Assembly (NCBI RefSeq): GCF_018863395.1
Contig: NZ_JAHKRR010000009.1
Location: 99,809 to 163,808 of the forward strand
Direction of reading: 5' to 3'
DNA from: Sinomicrobium weinanense
GTDB lineage: Bacteria; Bacteroidota; Bacteroidia; Flavobacteriales; Flavobacteriaceae
Length of the DNA: 64,000 bases
The translations under genes were made by a program, and so were the position numbers. The notes beneath the pieces were generated by a model. It did no database searches. It was not told the DNA's origin and worked only from the letters and a program-made list of their open reading frames with translations. Position 1 is the first letter of the stretch. Each line of letters opens with the position of its first letter. Positions 42,162-50,996 of the stretch are shown piece after piece.

Positions 42162-45005
42162 TTACCCCACAATATTAATGATCTTTCCGGGGACGATAAT
42201 GATCTTCTTCGGTGTCCTTCCCTGAAGCTGTTCCTGCGTCTTTTCGTGTGCCAGGACAATTTTTTCCATCTCTTCGGTGCTCATGTCCAGCGGAAGATCC
42301 AGTTTAAAGCGCATTTTGCCGTTAAAGGAAACGGGATATTCCTTGCTGCTTTCCACCAGATATTTTTCTTCAAATTCCGGGAAGGGGGCAAAAGCTACAG
42401 ACCCTTGGTGTCCCAGTCTTTCCCACAATTCCTCGGCGATATGTGGTGCATATGGCGAAATAATGATCGCCAGAGGTTCCAGAACCTCCCGGGAATTGCA
42501 TTTCTGTGCTGTAAGCTCATTTACAGCGATCATAAAGGATGATACGGAAGTATTAAAGGAAAAATTCTCAATGTCTTCCACTACCTTTTTGATGGTTTTA
42601 TGCAGGGTTTTCAGGTTTTCTTTGGAAGCGGGGTCGTCCGATACGTGGAAAACATCCCCCTGGCCCCCCTCGAGGGGGGAATGGTAGAGCTTCCACAATT
42701 TTTTCAGGAAGCCGTGTACGCCGGTAATGCCGGCGGTGTTCCATGGCTTGGCCTGCTCGAGCGGGCCGAGGAACATTTCATACATACGCAGGGTGTCTGC
42801 TCCGTATTGTTCACAAATATCATCGGGATTGACCACATTGTATTTGGACTTGGACATTTTTTCCACCTCGCGGCCTACAATATATTTACCATCTTCCAGA
42901 ATAAATTCGGCGTCCCTGAATTCCGGGCGCCATTCCTTGAAGGCTTCCACATCCAGTTCGTCCGAGGCGTTGACCAGGGAAACGTCGGCGTGGATAGGCT
43001 CTGTTTCCCGGCCTTGAATCTTGTTTTTCGAAATAAGGGTGTTGGAACCTTTGATCCTGTAAACAAAAGTGCTGGTCCCCAGGATCATCCCCTGGTTAAT
43101 GAGTTTTTTGGCAAATTCATCTACCGGGAGCAGTCCCTTGTCAAACAGGAATTTCTGCCAGAAACGGGCATACAACAGGTGCCCGGTGGCGTGTTCGCTA
43201 CCGCCGATATACAGGTCTACGTCTTTCCAGTAGTTGAGGGCTTCCTGCGAGGCAAATTCGTCCTGGTTATGAGCATCCATATAACGGTTAAAGTACGAGG
43301 AGCTCCCGGCCCAGCCCGGCATGGTGTTCAACTCAAGGGGGAATACAGTCTTGTGATCGATGAGATCATTGCTCACCACTTCATTTTTTTCGGTATCCCA
43401 GGCCCAGGTTCTGGCATTGCCCAGGGGTGGTTCCCCGGTTTCTGTGGGGAGGTATTTTTCTACTTCGGGTAGCTTTAGGGGCAGGTGTTCCACACCGATC
43501 ATTTGTGGCAGCCCATTCACATAATACACCGGGAAAGGCTCGCCCCAGTAACGCTGCCGACTGAATACGGCATCGCGCAGGCGATAGTTTATCCTTCCCT
43601 GGCCTGCATTTATGCTTTCCAGCTTTTCGATAGCCTTTTTGGTAGCTTCTTCATAAGACAACCCATTCAGAAAATCGGAATTGGCTATGACCGTTCCGTT
43701 TTTCTCGCTGTAAGCAGCTTCTGAAATATCCACATCCTTAAAAATGTTCGGGATGGGGATATCAAAGTGTTTTGCAAAATCATAATCGCGCTGATCTCCG
43801 CAAGGGACAGCCATGACGGCACCCGTTCCATACCCGGCCAGTACGTAATCGCCTATCCAGACAGGAACGGGTTCTTTGGTAAACGGATGTTCGGCATAAG
43901 CCCCGGTAAAAACTCCCGAAATGGTCTTTACATCGGCCATACGGTCACGTTCACTGCGTTTTGCAGTGGCTTCGATATAGGCTTCCACAGCTTCTTTTTG
44001 TTCGGGAGCAGTGATCTCACGTACCAGCTCGTGTTCCGGTGCCAGGGTCATAAAACTGACGCCGAATATGGTATCGGGACGGGTAGTGAAAACGGGAATT
44101 TCGAATGCCGTACCTTTTACCTTGAATTTTACTTCAGCCCCTTCGGACCGGCCTATCCAGTTGGTCTGTGCATCTTTTAAAGGCTGGGGCCAGTCTATAC
44201 GGTCCAATCCTTCCAATAAACGTTTTGCATAGGCCGTGATACGCATGCTCCACTGGGTCATTTTTTTTCGTACTACGGGATGGCCGCCGCGTTCGGATAC
44301 ACCGTTCACGATCTCGTCATTGGCGAGTACGGTCCCCAGTGCGGGGCACCAGTTCACTTCGGTCTCGGCCAGGTAAGTAAGCCTGTATTTCAGGAGTATT
44401 TTTTGTTGATCTTCCTCTGAAAAATTGCGCCATTCGTCTGCGGTAAAAGGCTCTGTGTCATTGTCACATACGGCGTTTATCCCGGTATTTCCACCGGCTT
44501 CAAATTTTTGCACCAGGATAGAAATATCCTCCGCCTTACCGGTGTCGTTATTGTACCACGAATTGAATAGCTGAATAAATATCCATTGGGTCCATCGGTA
44601 ATAGTCAGGGTTGGAGGTACGTACCTCACGGCTCCAGTCGAACGAGAATCCGATCTTGTCCAACTGCTCCCGGTATCGCTTAATATTGGTTTCGGTAGTG
44701 AGCGCCGGATGCTGGCCGGTCTGTATGGCATATTGTTCTGCAGGAAGGCCAAACGAATCGTATCCCATCGGGTGGAGTACATTAAATCCCTGGTGGCGCT
44801 TGTACCTCGCATAGATGTCGGAGGCAATATATCCCAGCGGATGCCCTACGTGCAATCCGGCTCCGGAAGGGTAGGGGAACATGTCCAGCACATAATATTT
44901 GGGCTTGTCAACCCCGGCCGAACCGGGATTTTCGGCTTTAAAAGTTTTGTTTTCTTTCCAATACTGCTGCCATTTGGTTTCGATGGCGTTGTGGTCGTAC
45001 TTCAT
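42162..45005 (-). CDS. leuS: Leucyl-tRNA synthetase with a repeat-encoded insertion
   Basis: Class I synthetase charging tRNA-Leu with proofreading. 947 residues from ATG 45005 (MKYDHNAIETKWQQYW); nine extra upstream codons are unlikely to be used. HVGH at residues 52-55, CP1 editing domain with TTRPDTIFGVSFM, KMSKS at about 713-717 and a C-terminal anticodon-binding domain. At about residue 772-783 the sequence LYHSPLEGGQGDVFHVS contains SPLEGGQGD, encoded by a C-run/G-run palindrome of the dispersed family. The frame is preserved on both sides, so the enzyme should be functional. Confidence 0.97.
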   Translation of the reverse strand: MKYDHNAIETKWQQYWKENKTFKAENPGSAGVDKPKYYVLDMFPYPSGAGLHVGHPLGYIASDIYARYKRHQGFNVLHPMGYDSFGLPAEQYAIQTGQHPALTTETNIKRYREQLDKIGFSFDWSREVRTSNPDYYRWTQWIFIQLFNSWYNNDTGKAEDISILVQKFEAGGNTGINAVCDNDTEPFTADEWRNFSEEDQQKILLKYRLTYLAETEVNWCPALGTVLANDEIVNGVSERGGHPVVRKKMTQWSMRITAYAKRLLEGLDRIDWPQPLKDAQTNWIGRSEGAEVKFKVKGTAFEIPVFTTRPDTIFGVSFMTLAPEHELVREITAPEQKEAVEAYIEATAKRSERDRMADVKTISGVFTGAYAEHPFTKEPVPVWIGDYVLAGYGTGAVMAVPCGDQRDYDFAKHFDIPIPNIFKDVDISEAAYSEKNGTVIANSDFLNGLSYEEATKKAIEKLESINAGQGRINYRLRDAVFSRQRYWGEPFPVYYVNGLPQMIGVEHLPLKLPEVEKYLPTETGEPPLGNARTWAWDTEKNEVVSNDLIDHKTVFPLELNTMPGWAGSSSYFNRYMDAHNQDEFASQEALNYWKDVDLYIGGSEHATGHLLYARFWQKFLFDKGLLPVDEFAKKLINQGMILGTSTFVYRIKGSNTLISKNKIQGRETEPIHADVSLVNASDELDVEAFKEWRPEFRDAEFILEDGKYIVGREVEKMSKSKYNVVNPDDICEQYGADTLRMYEMFLGPLEQAKPWNTAGITGVHGFLKKLWKLYHSPLEGGQGDVFHVSDDPASKENLKTLHKTIKKVVEDIENFSFNTSVSSFMIAVNELTAQKCNSREVLEPLAIIISPYAPHIAEELWERLGHQGSVAFAPFPEFEEKYLVESSKEYPVSFNGKMRFKLDLPLDMSTEEMEKIVLAHEKTQEQLQGRTPKKIIIVPGKIINIVG
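42653..42681. repeat. Palindromic repeat inside leuS
   Basis: CCCCCTGGCCCCCCTCGAGGGGGGA on the plus strand. On the coding strand it matches the half-element of the inverted repeats at 32536-32624 and 38001-38092 (CTCCCCCCTTGAGGGGGGGC followed by AGGGGGG). Translated as SPLEGGQGD. Confidence 0.85.
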
Positions 45006-45099
45006 ATGTGTATGGCCCGTTTCGTTTTTCACGGGATGTTTTTTTGCTGATTCAGATATGATTGATGCGCAAAAATACAGTTATTGAACGAAACAGGCA

Positions 45100-45235
45100 A
45101 TCCCTCGACTCCCTTCGACTCAGCTCAGGGGCCGCTGCTTGGGAACCGGAGATGAACTTTTTCTTTAGCCTGGGGAATCAGATCAAATCTATGCCCGGTC
45201 CCCGAGCGGAGCCGAGGAGGAGGGGGCTGGAGAAA
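45100..45235. repeat. Dispersed repeat fragments between leuS and DUF3291
   Basis: CCCTCGACTCCCTTCGACTCAGCTCAGGGGC (45104-45133) and CCCGGTCCCCGAGCGGAGCCGAGGAGGAGG (45193-45222). The second segment supplies the last codons and the stop of the DUF3291 gene. Confidence 0.65.
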
Positions 45236-45659
45236 ATCTGTTCTTAAAAGTAAAGGCATAGGGTGTTTCCCCGTGTTCCCGGATGTGTTCCAGCCGTTCG
45301 CGGGCATCGGATACAGAGGGGTATAAGTCGTCTTCTATATACCACATGGCCATGTGCATTTCCTGCATCTTGTGAAACCATTCCTTTTTCCGTTTAAAGA
45401 TCTCCACATGATCAGAATGGTAGACATAGCGGAAAAGGGAATCAATATCAGTCCAGACGGACATATTGACGATGATGTAATCGTCATCATAGATCTTCAT
45501 GGAAGTGGCATTATTGCCATCGTCTTTAAGGCGCCAAACAAAACCGGGGCTGTTTTCGGCAAGGGTATTGATACGGTCGAGGTTGGCCACGAAATCGGCC
45601 ATTACGGGACTGTCTATCGTCCCTTTCATACGGGCGATGTTAACCTGGGCTAGTTGCAT
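45189..45659 (-). CDS. DUF3291 family protein with a repeat-encoded tail
   Basis: 156 residues from ATG 45659 (MQLAQVNIARMKG), the family start; the upstream extension is rejected. DUF3291 proteins are small dimeric alpha-beta-barrel-like proteins related to heme-binding/monooxygenase folds, role unknown. Landmarks: MADFVANLDRINTLAENSPGFVWRL, SVWTDIDSLFRYVYHSDH, WFHKMQEMHMAMWYI. The C-terminal SPAPSSSAPLGDRA is encoded by a GC-rich dispersed repeat (45193-45230), which also supplies the stop. Confidence 0.9.
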   Translation of the reverse strand: MQLAQVNIARMKGTIDSPVMADFVANLDRINTLAENSPGFVWRLKDDGNNATSMKIYDDDYIIVNMSVWTDIDSLFRYVYHSDHVEIFKRKKEWFHKMQEMHMAMWYIEDDLYPSVSDARERLEHIREHGETPYAFTFKNRFSPAPSSSAPLGDRA

Positions 45660-45827
45660 AGATTTTGCTTTTTGAAATGGAAAGTGAATCGGAGAGCAAA
45701 ATACTAAACAAAACGGAGAATACCTAAAATAGTCCGTTATCAAATTGCCAGGGACGGGAGTTTCAGGCTAAAAAAGGGGGATGATGAGGTTGTTTGGTGT
45801 AATGGCGGGTATATATCTGTTTAGGAT

Positions 45828-46487
45828 TTACAGGTTTTTCAGGTCCTTGATCACTTTGAAGGCCTTGTCTATTTGTCCTTCACCTACAATAATGGTAAAT
45901 TCGTTGGTGGTGGAGATCACTTCGTGCAGGATGATACCTTCCCATGCAAGTCGCTGAAATATAAAGTAATATATCCCGGGAATGACTACGTTCTCTTCGG
46001 GAAGTTTTACCGTAATAGAGGCGAGGTCCTCTACTTTCTGTGTCATTTTTTCTTCCCGGAAAAGCGACTCTACCATAGTGTTCAGGGAATTGCTGACCAC
46101 AATATTGGTTTCGTTGACCCCTCTGGATGAAGTGTAAAAGGCATCCTTGTTCTTGTTTACTTCCTTGAGGAGATTGGCCTGGCTGTTCAGTATACTGTCA
46201 GACAGGAAGAAGGTGTAGTCCGTCAGGGACGATCGTACCGTGATCTCTCCTATGTTTTTAAGCACTTTGAGAATTTTGTGTGTGGCGCGAAACTCCATAT
46301 CGGTGGATAAACGTTTTAGCGCCATAACAACAGCTCCGCTCCTCACTTCTTTACCCAATTGTTCTTCAATTTCCGGACCGATGATCCTGGAAAGCGATGT
46401 TAAATTAATAATGCCCTGAGCAAGAGCGCTTTGAAGAAAGGGTTTTGTCTTGATGTAATTCTCAACTACGGAAGAAATCGTTTTCAT
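45828..46487 (-). CDS. ACT-domain regulatory-type protein (often labelled aspartate kinase)
   Basis: 219 residues, cytoplasmic. The C-terminal half has two ACT-like repeats: VEDLASITVKLPEENVVIPGIYYFIFQRLAWEGIILHEVIS and FTIIVGEGQIDKAFKVIKDLKNL, similar to the regulatory part of aspartate kinases. The N-terminal part (IKTKPFLQSALAQGIINLTSLSRIIGPEIEEQL) is helical and is not a kinase domain. The catalytic amino-acid kinase domain is absent, so aspartate kinase activity is not supported; ligand-sensing is the likely role. Confidence 0.75.
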   Translation of the reverse strand: MKTISSVVENYIKTKPFLQSALAQGIINLTSLSRIIGPEIEEQLGKEVRSGAVVMALKRLSTDMEFRATHKILKVLKNIGEITVRSSLTDYTFFLSDSILNSQANLLKEVNKNKDAFYTSSRGVNETNIVVSNSLNTMVESLFREEKMTQKVEDLASITVKLPEENVVIPGIYYFIFQRLAWEGIILHEVISTTNEFTIIVGEGQIDKAFKVIKDLKNL

Positions 46488-46651
46488 CTTGGAATGGTTT
46501 TGGTTTACAGTGGCTAAATTAACAAATTGTTTTATTTAAAACAAACAGTAGTGAAAATAAATTTCGAATATTTTTTTATAGCAGGTCTTTTTTCGGTATC
46601 GGAACAGGAAAAATCGTTATTCTGTTTCGCAGAAGGGCGATCGTAAGGGGG

Positions 46652-47011
46652 TTAGAAATGATAAAAGGCATCTTCCAGGTGCTCCAGGGTATAATTTTTG
46701 TCTTTTCCGGTGATGGCTATAATATCAAATCTTACTTCCTTTTCGATATTATTTGTAACAATATAATGGTCTGTGGCCTTGACGATCTGTTGTATTTTCT
46801 TTTTGTTCACGGCGTCTTGCAGATTTTGAAAATCTGTCGAACTCCGGGCCTTTACTTCTACTATGGAGAGAATATTTTCTTTTTGGGCAATAATATCTAT
46901 TTCGGCTTTTTTGAAGGTATAATTGCGTTTTAGTATTTGATATCCTTCATTCTGTAAGTACGCCGTAGCCAGGTCTTCCCCCTTTTTGCCGAATTCATTG
47001 TGTTCTGCCAT
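46652..47011 (-). CDS. YraN/UPF0102 family protein
   Basis: 119 residues of the YraN family, a predicted restriction-endonuclease-like fold. Core motif: FGKKGEDLATAYLQNEGYQILKRNYTFKKAEIDIIAQKENILSIVEVKAR, i.e. the E...D-x-IA...E-x-K nuclease-type residues are intact. Role unclear, perhaps DNA repair or recombination. Divergent from the lipoprotein gene at 47122. Confidence 0.94.
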   Translation of the reverse strand: MAEHNEFGKKGEDLATAYLQNEGYQILKRNYTFKKAEIDIIAQKENILSIVEVKARSSTDFQNLQDAVNKKKIQQIVKATDHYIVTNNIEKEVRFDIIAITGKDKNYTLEHLEDAFYHF

Positions 47012-47121
47012 GTTTTTGTTTGCTGCCTTACACGTAAAGTTAAGGAAAAAACGGAATAGTAGGTTGTTATGCTTTCAAATGTCGTCTTTGTTTTATTTGT
47101 ACTTTTATAAAAATTTTTGTC

Positions 47122-47577
47122 ATGAATATGCGAAAAATCATTATTGCAGGGAGTATTTTGTTCTCTTTGTTCATTATAGCATGTTCCGGTAAACCAAAGG
47201 CTGAAAAACAGGGGAGATCAGTAGAAAAGACGTCGGCAGGGGTGGAAAAGATCTCCCGCGATACCTTAGCATTGTCCCTGGGCAAGGGCTTTGTTTCGGG
47301 AGAGGTGCAGAAAGAAGAAAGGGCAAATAAATACTTTGTCTTTAAAACCGACGGCCCGGGAAAGCTATCGGCAAAACTGATATCGCAGGATACCATGGCC
47401 AACATCCGGTTCACCCAGATATTTTTCCCGGATGGTTCGGCAGATGGCCCTTTTGGCAGGACGCTGAATTACGAGCTGGAACAGGCCGGGACATACACCC
47501 TGTCGGTCGGTGAGAATATGATGGCCGGAGAGCCGTGGACCGGAAGTTTTACGATAACGGTGGAACTGGAAAAGTAG
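47122..47577 (+). CDS. Lipoprotein with a PPC-like beta domain, unknown function
   Basis: 151 residues; signal peptide SILFSLFIIAC with Cys21 lipidated. The mature part ends in a compact beta-sandwich: NKYFVFKTDGPGKLSAKLIS, NIRFTQIFFPDGSADGPFGR, LNYELEQAGTYTLSVGENMMAGEPW and a closing SFTITVELEK. This resembles bacterial pre-peptidase C-terminal (PPC) or inhibitor-type domains. No enzyme motif seen. Converges on the LD-carboxypeptidase gene. Confidence 0.78.
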   Translation: MNMRKIIIAGSILFSLFIIACSGKPKAEKQGRSVEKTSAGVEKISRDTLALSLGKGFVSGEVQKEERANKYFVFKTDGPGKLSAKLISQDTMANIRFTQIFFPDGSADGPFGRTLNYELEQAGTYTLSVGENMMAGEPWTGSFTITVELEK

Positions 47578-47592
47578 CTTTTTGCTCCGTGT

Positions 47593-48576
47593 TTATTTAC
47601 GGTCTTCAAATTCAAGAGAAACGGTATCCTTGTTTACGGTCAACTTTACTTTTTTGCCCATAATAAGCGCCCGGTTGTCTTCCATATGCCCTGCGGGGAA
47701 GTCGAAACAGACCGGAAAGTCATAAGCATCGGCAATTTCCCTGACGATCCCTATGGCGTCTTTGCCCCAGGGCGTGCTGTTGTCGTGCATTTTGGTCATT
47801 CCGCCTATGATAAGGCCTTTCAGGTTGTCGAAATACCCGTTGCGCTTGAGGTTCATCATCATCCGGTCTATGTGATAGAGGTATTCGTCAAGATCTTCGA
47901 TAAACAAGATCTTTCCGTCCGTTTGTATGGCCGAAGGAGAACCCAGCAGGCTGTAAAGAATGGAGAGGTTGCCACCTGTCAATTGCCCTTCTGCCGCACC
48001 CATACGGTTTTGTACACGTGAAGGTACGGTGTATTTGAGGCCTTTGCCAAACAATGCCCGTTTAAAACTCTGTATGGCTTCTTCAGAATTCCTTTTTACG
48101 TTGATGGGCATGGTGGCATGCAGGGTGGCTATACCCATATTGTGGATATGGCTGTGCAGTACGGTAACATCGCTGTATCCTATGATCCATTTGGGGTTTT
48201 TCCTGAATTTGGTAAAATCGAGCATATCCACGATACGGACGGTTCCGTATCCGCCCCGGGCGGCCCAGATGGCTTTTATACTCGGGTTGTCCAGCATGTT
48301 TTGCAGGTCCCGGGCCCTGGCCTTGTCTGTCCCTGCGAGTTGGTGATATTCAGGGCCGATGGTTTTTCCGAGTACCACCTTAAGCCCCCATTTTCGCAGG
48401 GAGTCCATAGCCGGCCCGAGGTCTTCGGGTTGAAAACTTCTTGCCGTTGCTACGATGGCTACCGTATCACCTTTCTGAAGGTAAAGAGGAAAAGTGATCG
48501 GAGTCTGAGAATAGCTTTCCAGCATGGTAAAAAACAACAGTAAAAACAATAAAGAATGTTTGATGGGTCTGAGCAT
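47593..48576 (-). CDS. S66-family LD-carboxypeptidase, exported
   Basis: 327 residues from ATG 48576. A type I signal peptide (HSLLFLLLFFTMLESYSQ) directs it to the periplasm. The enzyme trims the terminal D-Ala from murein tetrapeptides (LdcA type). The nucleophile is the Ser of IIGYSDVTVLH (about S135), preceded by AIWAARGGYGTVRIVDMLDF; ILFIEDLDEYLYHIDRMM supplies the catalytic Glu and PAGHMEDNRALIMG the His. Typical LdcA is cytoplasmic, so the signal peptide is notable. Confidence 0.92.
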   Translation of the reverse strand: MLRPIKHSLLFLLLFFTMLESYSQTPITFPLYLQKGDTVAIVATARSFQPEDLGPAMDSLRKWGLKVVLGKTIGPEYHQLAGTDKARARDLQNMLDNPSIKAIWAARGGYGTVRIVDMLDFTKFRKNPKWIIGYSDVTVLHSHIHNMGIATLHATMPINVKRNSEEAIQSFKRALFGKGLKYTVPSRVQNRMGAAEGQLTGGNLSILYSLLGSPSAIQTDGKILFIEDLDEYLYHIDRMMMNLKRNGYFDNLKGLIIGGMTKMHDNSTPWGKDAIGIVREIADAYDFPVCFDFPAGHMEDNRALIMGKKVKLTVNKDTVSLEFEDRK

Positions 48577-48679
48577 GTTCAATACAGGTGTAATTAATAA
48601 TGTTGCAGCAAAATAACAAATAAGTCGGGAAACAGGTACACGATTTCCCGATTTTTAAGGTCTAATCCATCCTAATGCT

Positions 48680-48687
48680 TATTTTTG
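48680..48687 (+). promoter_or_regulatory. Candidate -7 promoter box of metG
   Basis: TATTTTTG, about 111 bp before the metG ATG. It would give a ~105-nt structured leader (see 48697-48759). Confidence 0.45.
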
Positions 48688-48696
48688 CACACTAAT

Positions 48697-48759
48697 CCGG
48701 CCGGGTTCAGGATTTTGAGGAGTGAAACCTCTTGTATTGACCTGAAAAACAGGTGCCGG
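48697..48759 (+). promoter_or_regulatory. Structured leader RNA upstream of metG (unassigned class)
   Basis: CCGGC (48697-48701) pairs with GCCGG (48755-48759), enclosing GAGG/CCTC (48717-48720 with 48728-48731) and ACCTG/CAGGT (48740-48744 with 48750-48754). TTCAGG (48706-48711) can instead pair with CCTGAA (48741-48746), which excludes the third helix. I do not recognise a known riboswitch consensus. Confidence 0.4.
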
Positions 48760-48798
48760 CTTATATTTTAGATTGACGAAACAAGAAAAGAATATATT

Positions 48799-50865
48799 AT
48801 GCCACAGCTCCCAAAGCGCTATACAATTACATCTGCACTGCCGTATACCAACGGCCCTATACACATAGGCCACCTGGCCGGGGTGTATGTCCCTGCCGAT
48901 ATTTATTCCCGCTACCTGAGGTTGCGGGGAAGAGAGGTTGCCTTTATCTGCGGAAGCGATGAACACGGGGTGGCAATTTCCATGCGGGCCAGGAAAGAAG
49001 GGATCTCGCCGCGTGAAATTATCGATAAATACCACACGATCATCAAAAAATCCTTTGCGGATTTCGGTATTTCGTTTGACAATTATTCCCGTACTTCGGC
49101 AGAGATCCATCATAAAACGGCCTCGGATTTCTTCCGGAAAATGTATGACGACGGAAAATTTATAGAAGAAGTTACCGAACAATTATACGATGAGAAGGCC
49201 GGGCAGTTCCTGGCCGACCGTTTTGTCATCGGAACCTGTCCGAAATGCGGCAATGAAGAGGCTTATGGCGACCAGTGCGAAAACTGCGGTACTTCTTTGA
49301 ATGCCACAGACCTGATTAACCCGAAATCGACCATTACCGGAACCAAACCCATATTAAAAGAAACGAGGCATTGGTTCCTTCCGCTCGATCAATACGATGG
49401 TTTTTTGAGGGAGTGGATATTAAAAGGGCATAAGAACGACTGGAAGCCCAATGTTTACGGACAGGTAAAGTCGTGGATAGACGACGGGCTGAAGCCCCGT
49501 GCCGTGACCCGCGACCTGGACTGGGGGATCCCCGTACCTGTGGAAGGGGCGGAAGGAAAGGTGCTCTATGTGTGGTTTGATGCACCTATCGGTTATATTT
49601 CGTCTACCAAAGAATGGGCAGCAAGGGAAGGAAAAAACTGGGAGCCCTACTGGAAAGACGAGCAGACCAAGCTGGTACACTTTATCGGGAAAGACAACAT
49701 TGTGTTTCACTGTGTTATTTTCCCGTCCATGCTCAAGGCGGAAGGCAGCTATATTCTGCCCGATAATGTTCCGGCCAACGAATTCCTGAACCTCGAAGGC
49801 AACAAGCTGTCTACCTCGAAGAACTGGGCGGTATGGTTGCACGAATACCTGGAGGATTTTCCGGGGAAACAGGATGTATTGCGCTACACACTTACCGCCA
49901 ATGCGCCGGAGACGAAAGACAACGATTTTACCTGGAAGGATTTCCAGGCCAGGAACAACAACGAACTGGTGGCGATCTTCGGTAATTTTGTCAACCGTGT
50001 AGTAGTGCTCACCAATAAATATTACGAAGGCATTGTCCCCCAACCGGGAGATCTTGCGGAAACAGATAAGACCGCTCTTGCCGAACTGAAGAAATATCCG
50101 GAGACCATCGCTGCTTCGATAGAACGCTACCGCTTCCGGGAAGCCTTAAGTGAGCTGATGAATGTAGCGCGGCTCGGAAATAAATACCTGGCGGACGAAG
50201 AGCCCTGGAAGATCGCAAAAGATAACCCGGAAAGGGTAAAGGCCATTATGTATGTGGCCTTACAGGTTGCCGGAATGCTGAGCGTATTGAGTGAGCCATT
50301 CCTGCCGTTTACGGCTAAAAAACTGCAACAAATGCTGGGCCGCCCCACCTTGGATGAAACTGCTCCCTGGGATGCCGTTACAGGTGCCGATGACCTGCTT
50401 CCCGCAGGACATAAGATCAACAAGGCAGAACTGCTCTTTAGCAAAATAGAGGACAAGGAAATAGAAAAACAACTGGAACGCCTGGAGCAGACCAAACAGG
50501 AGAACAAAAGCGATAATAACGACCTGCCTCCTCAAAAGGAAACGATCTCCTACGAGGATTTTGCCAAGCTGGACATGCGCGTAGGCACCATTGTGGAAGC
50601 GGAAAAAATGAAAAAGGCCGATAAACTGCTGATTTTGAAGGTAGACACCGGACTGGATGTGAGAACCATAGTTTCCGGAATTGCCGGCAGTTTTAAACCC
50701 GAGGATATTATCGGTAAAAAAGTAACGGTACTGGTAAACCTGGCCCCGAGAAAACTGCGCGGCGTGGAAAGCCAGGGAATGATACTGATGACACAGGATT
50801 CCGCCGGAAAACTGGTTTTTCTCAATCCTGACGATGTTGTGGAAAACGGGGAAACCATTTCCTGA
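48799..50865 (+). CDS. metG: Methionyl-tRNA synthetase with C-terminal tRNA-binding domain
   Basis: Class I synthetase, 688 residues. HIGH at 22-25, the zinc knuckle [18 protein letters not shown] at about 147-164, and a KLSTSK version of the KMSKS loop at about 335-341. The C-terminal ~105 residues form a separate OB-fold tRNA-binding domain ([22 protein letters not shown]...[20 protein letters not shown]) joined by a charged linker, as in dimeric MetRS. The leader upstream can fold into competing helices. Confidence 0.97.
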   Translation: MPQLPKRYTITSALPYTNGPIHIGHLAGVYVPADIYSRYLRLRGREVAFICGSDEHGVAISMRARKEGISPREIIDKYHTIIKKSFADFGISFDNYSRTSAEIHHKTASDFFRKMYDDGKFIEEVTEQLYDEKAGQFLADRFVIGTCPKCGNEEAYGDQCENCGTSLNATDLINPKSTITGTKPILKETRHWFLPLDQYDGFLREWILKGHKNDWKPNVYGQVKSWIDDGLKPRAVTRDLDWGIPVPVEGAEGKVLYVWFDAPIGYISSTKEWAAREGKNWEPYWKDEQTKLVHFIGKDNIVFHCVIFPSMLKAEGSYILPDNVPANEFLNLEGNKLSTSKNWAVWLHEYLEDFPGKQDVLRYTLTANAPETKDNDFTWKDFQARNNNELVAIFGNFVNRVVVLTNKYYEGIVPQPGDLAETDKTALAELKKYPETIAASIERYRFREALSELMNVARLGNKYLADEEPWKIAKDNPERVKAIMYVALQVAGMLSVLSEPFLPFTAKKLQQMLGRPTLDETAPWDAVTGADDLLPAGHKINKAELLFSKIEDKEIEKQLERLEQTKQENKSDNNDLPPQKETISYEDFAKLDMRVGTIVEAEKMKKADKLLILKVDTGLDVRTIVSGIAGSFKPEDIIGKKVTVLVNLAPRKLRGVESQGMILMTQDSAGKLVFLNPDDVVENGETIS

Positions 50866-50899
50866 TTCCGGAAGATCGTATAAAGTTAAAGAGATAATG

Positions 50900-50962
50900 T
50901 TCTCCCCCCAGGGGGAGATGCCGCGGTTGCTGAGCGCAGTCGAAGTAGAGGCAGAGGGGGAT
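50900..50962. repeat. ~65-bp composite palindromic repeat (copy 2, inverted relative to copy 1)
   Basis: TTCTCCCCCCAGGGGGAGATG through AAGTAGAGGCAGAGGGGGA. Close match to the reverse complement of 29785-29850. Lies in the 131-bp metG-purD gap. Confidence 0.75.
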
Positions 50963-50996
50963 TTCTCCCGGCTATAAAACCATAAACAACAAACAA

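Noticed and set aside
42600..43472. 290-codon open frame on the plus strand opposite leuS
   Set aside because: Antisense to the KMSKS region of leuS; low-complexity translation without family features.
45828..46487. Aspartate kinase
   Set aside because: Only ACT-type regulatory sequence is present; the amino-acid kinase catalytic domain is missing.
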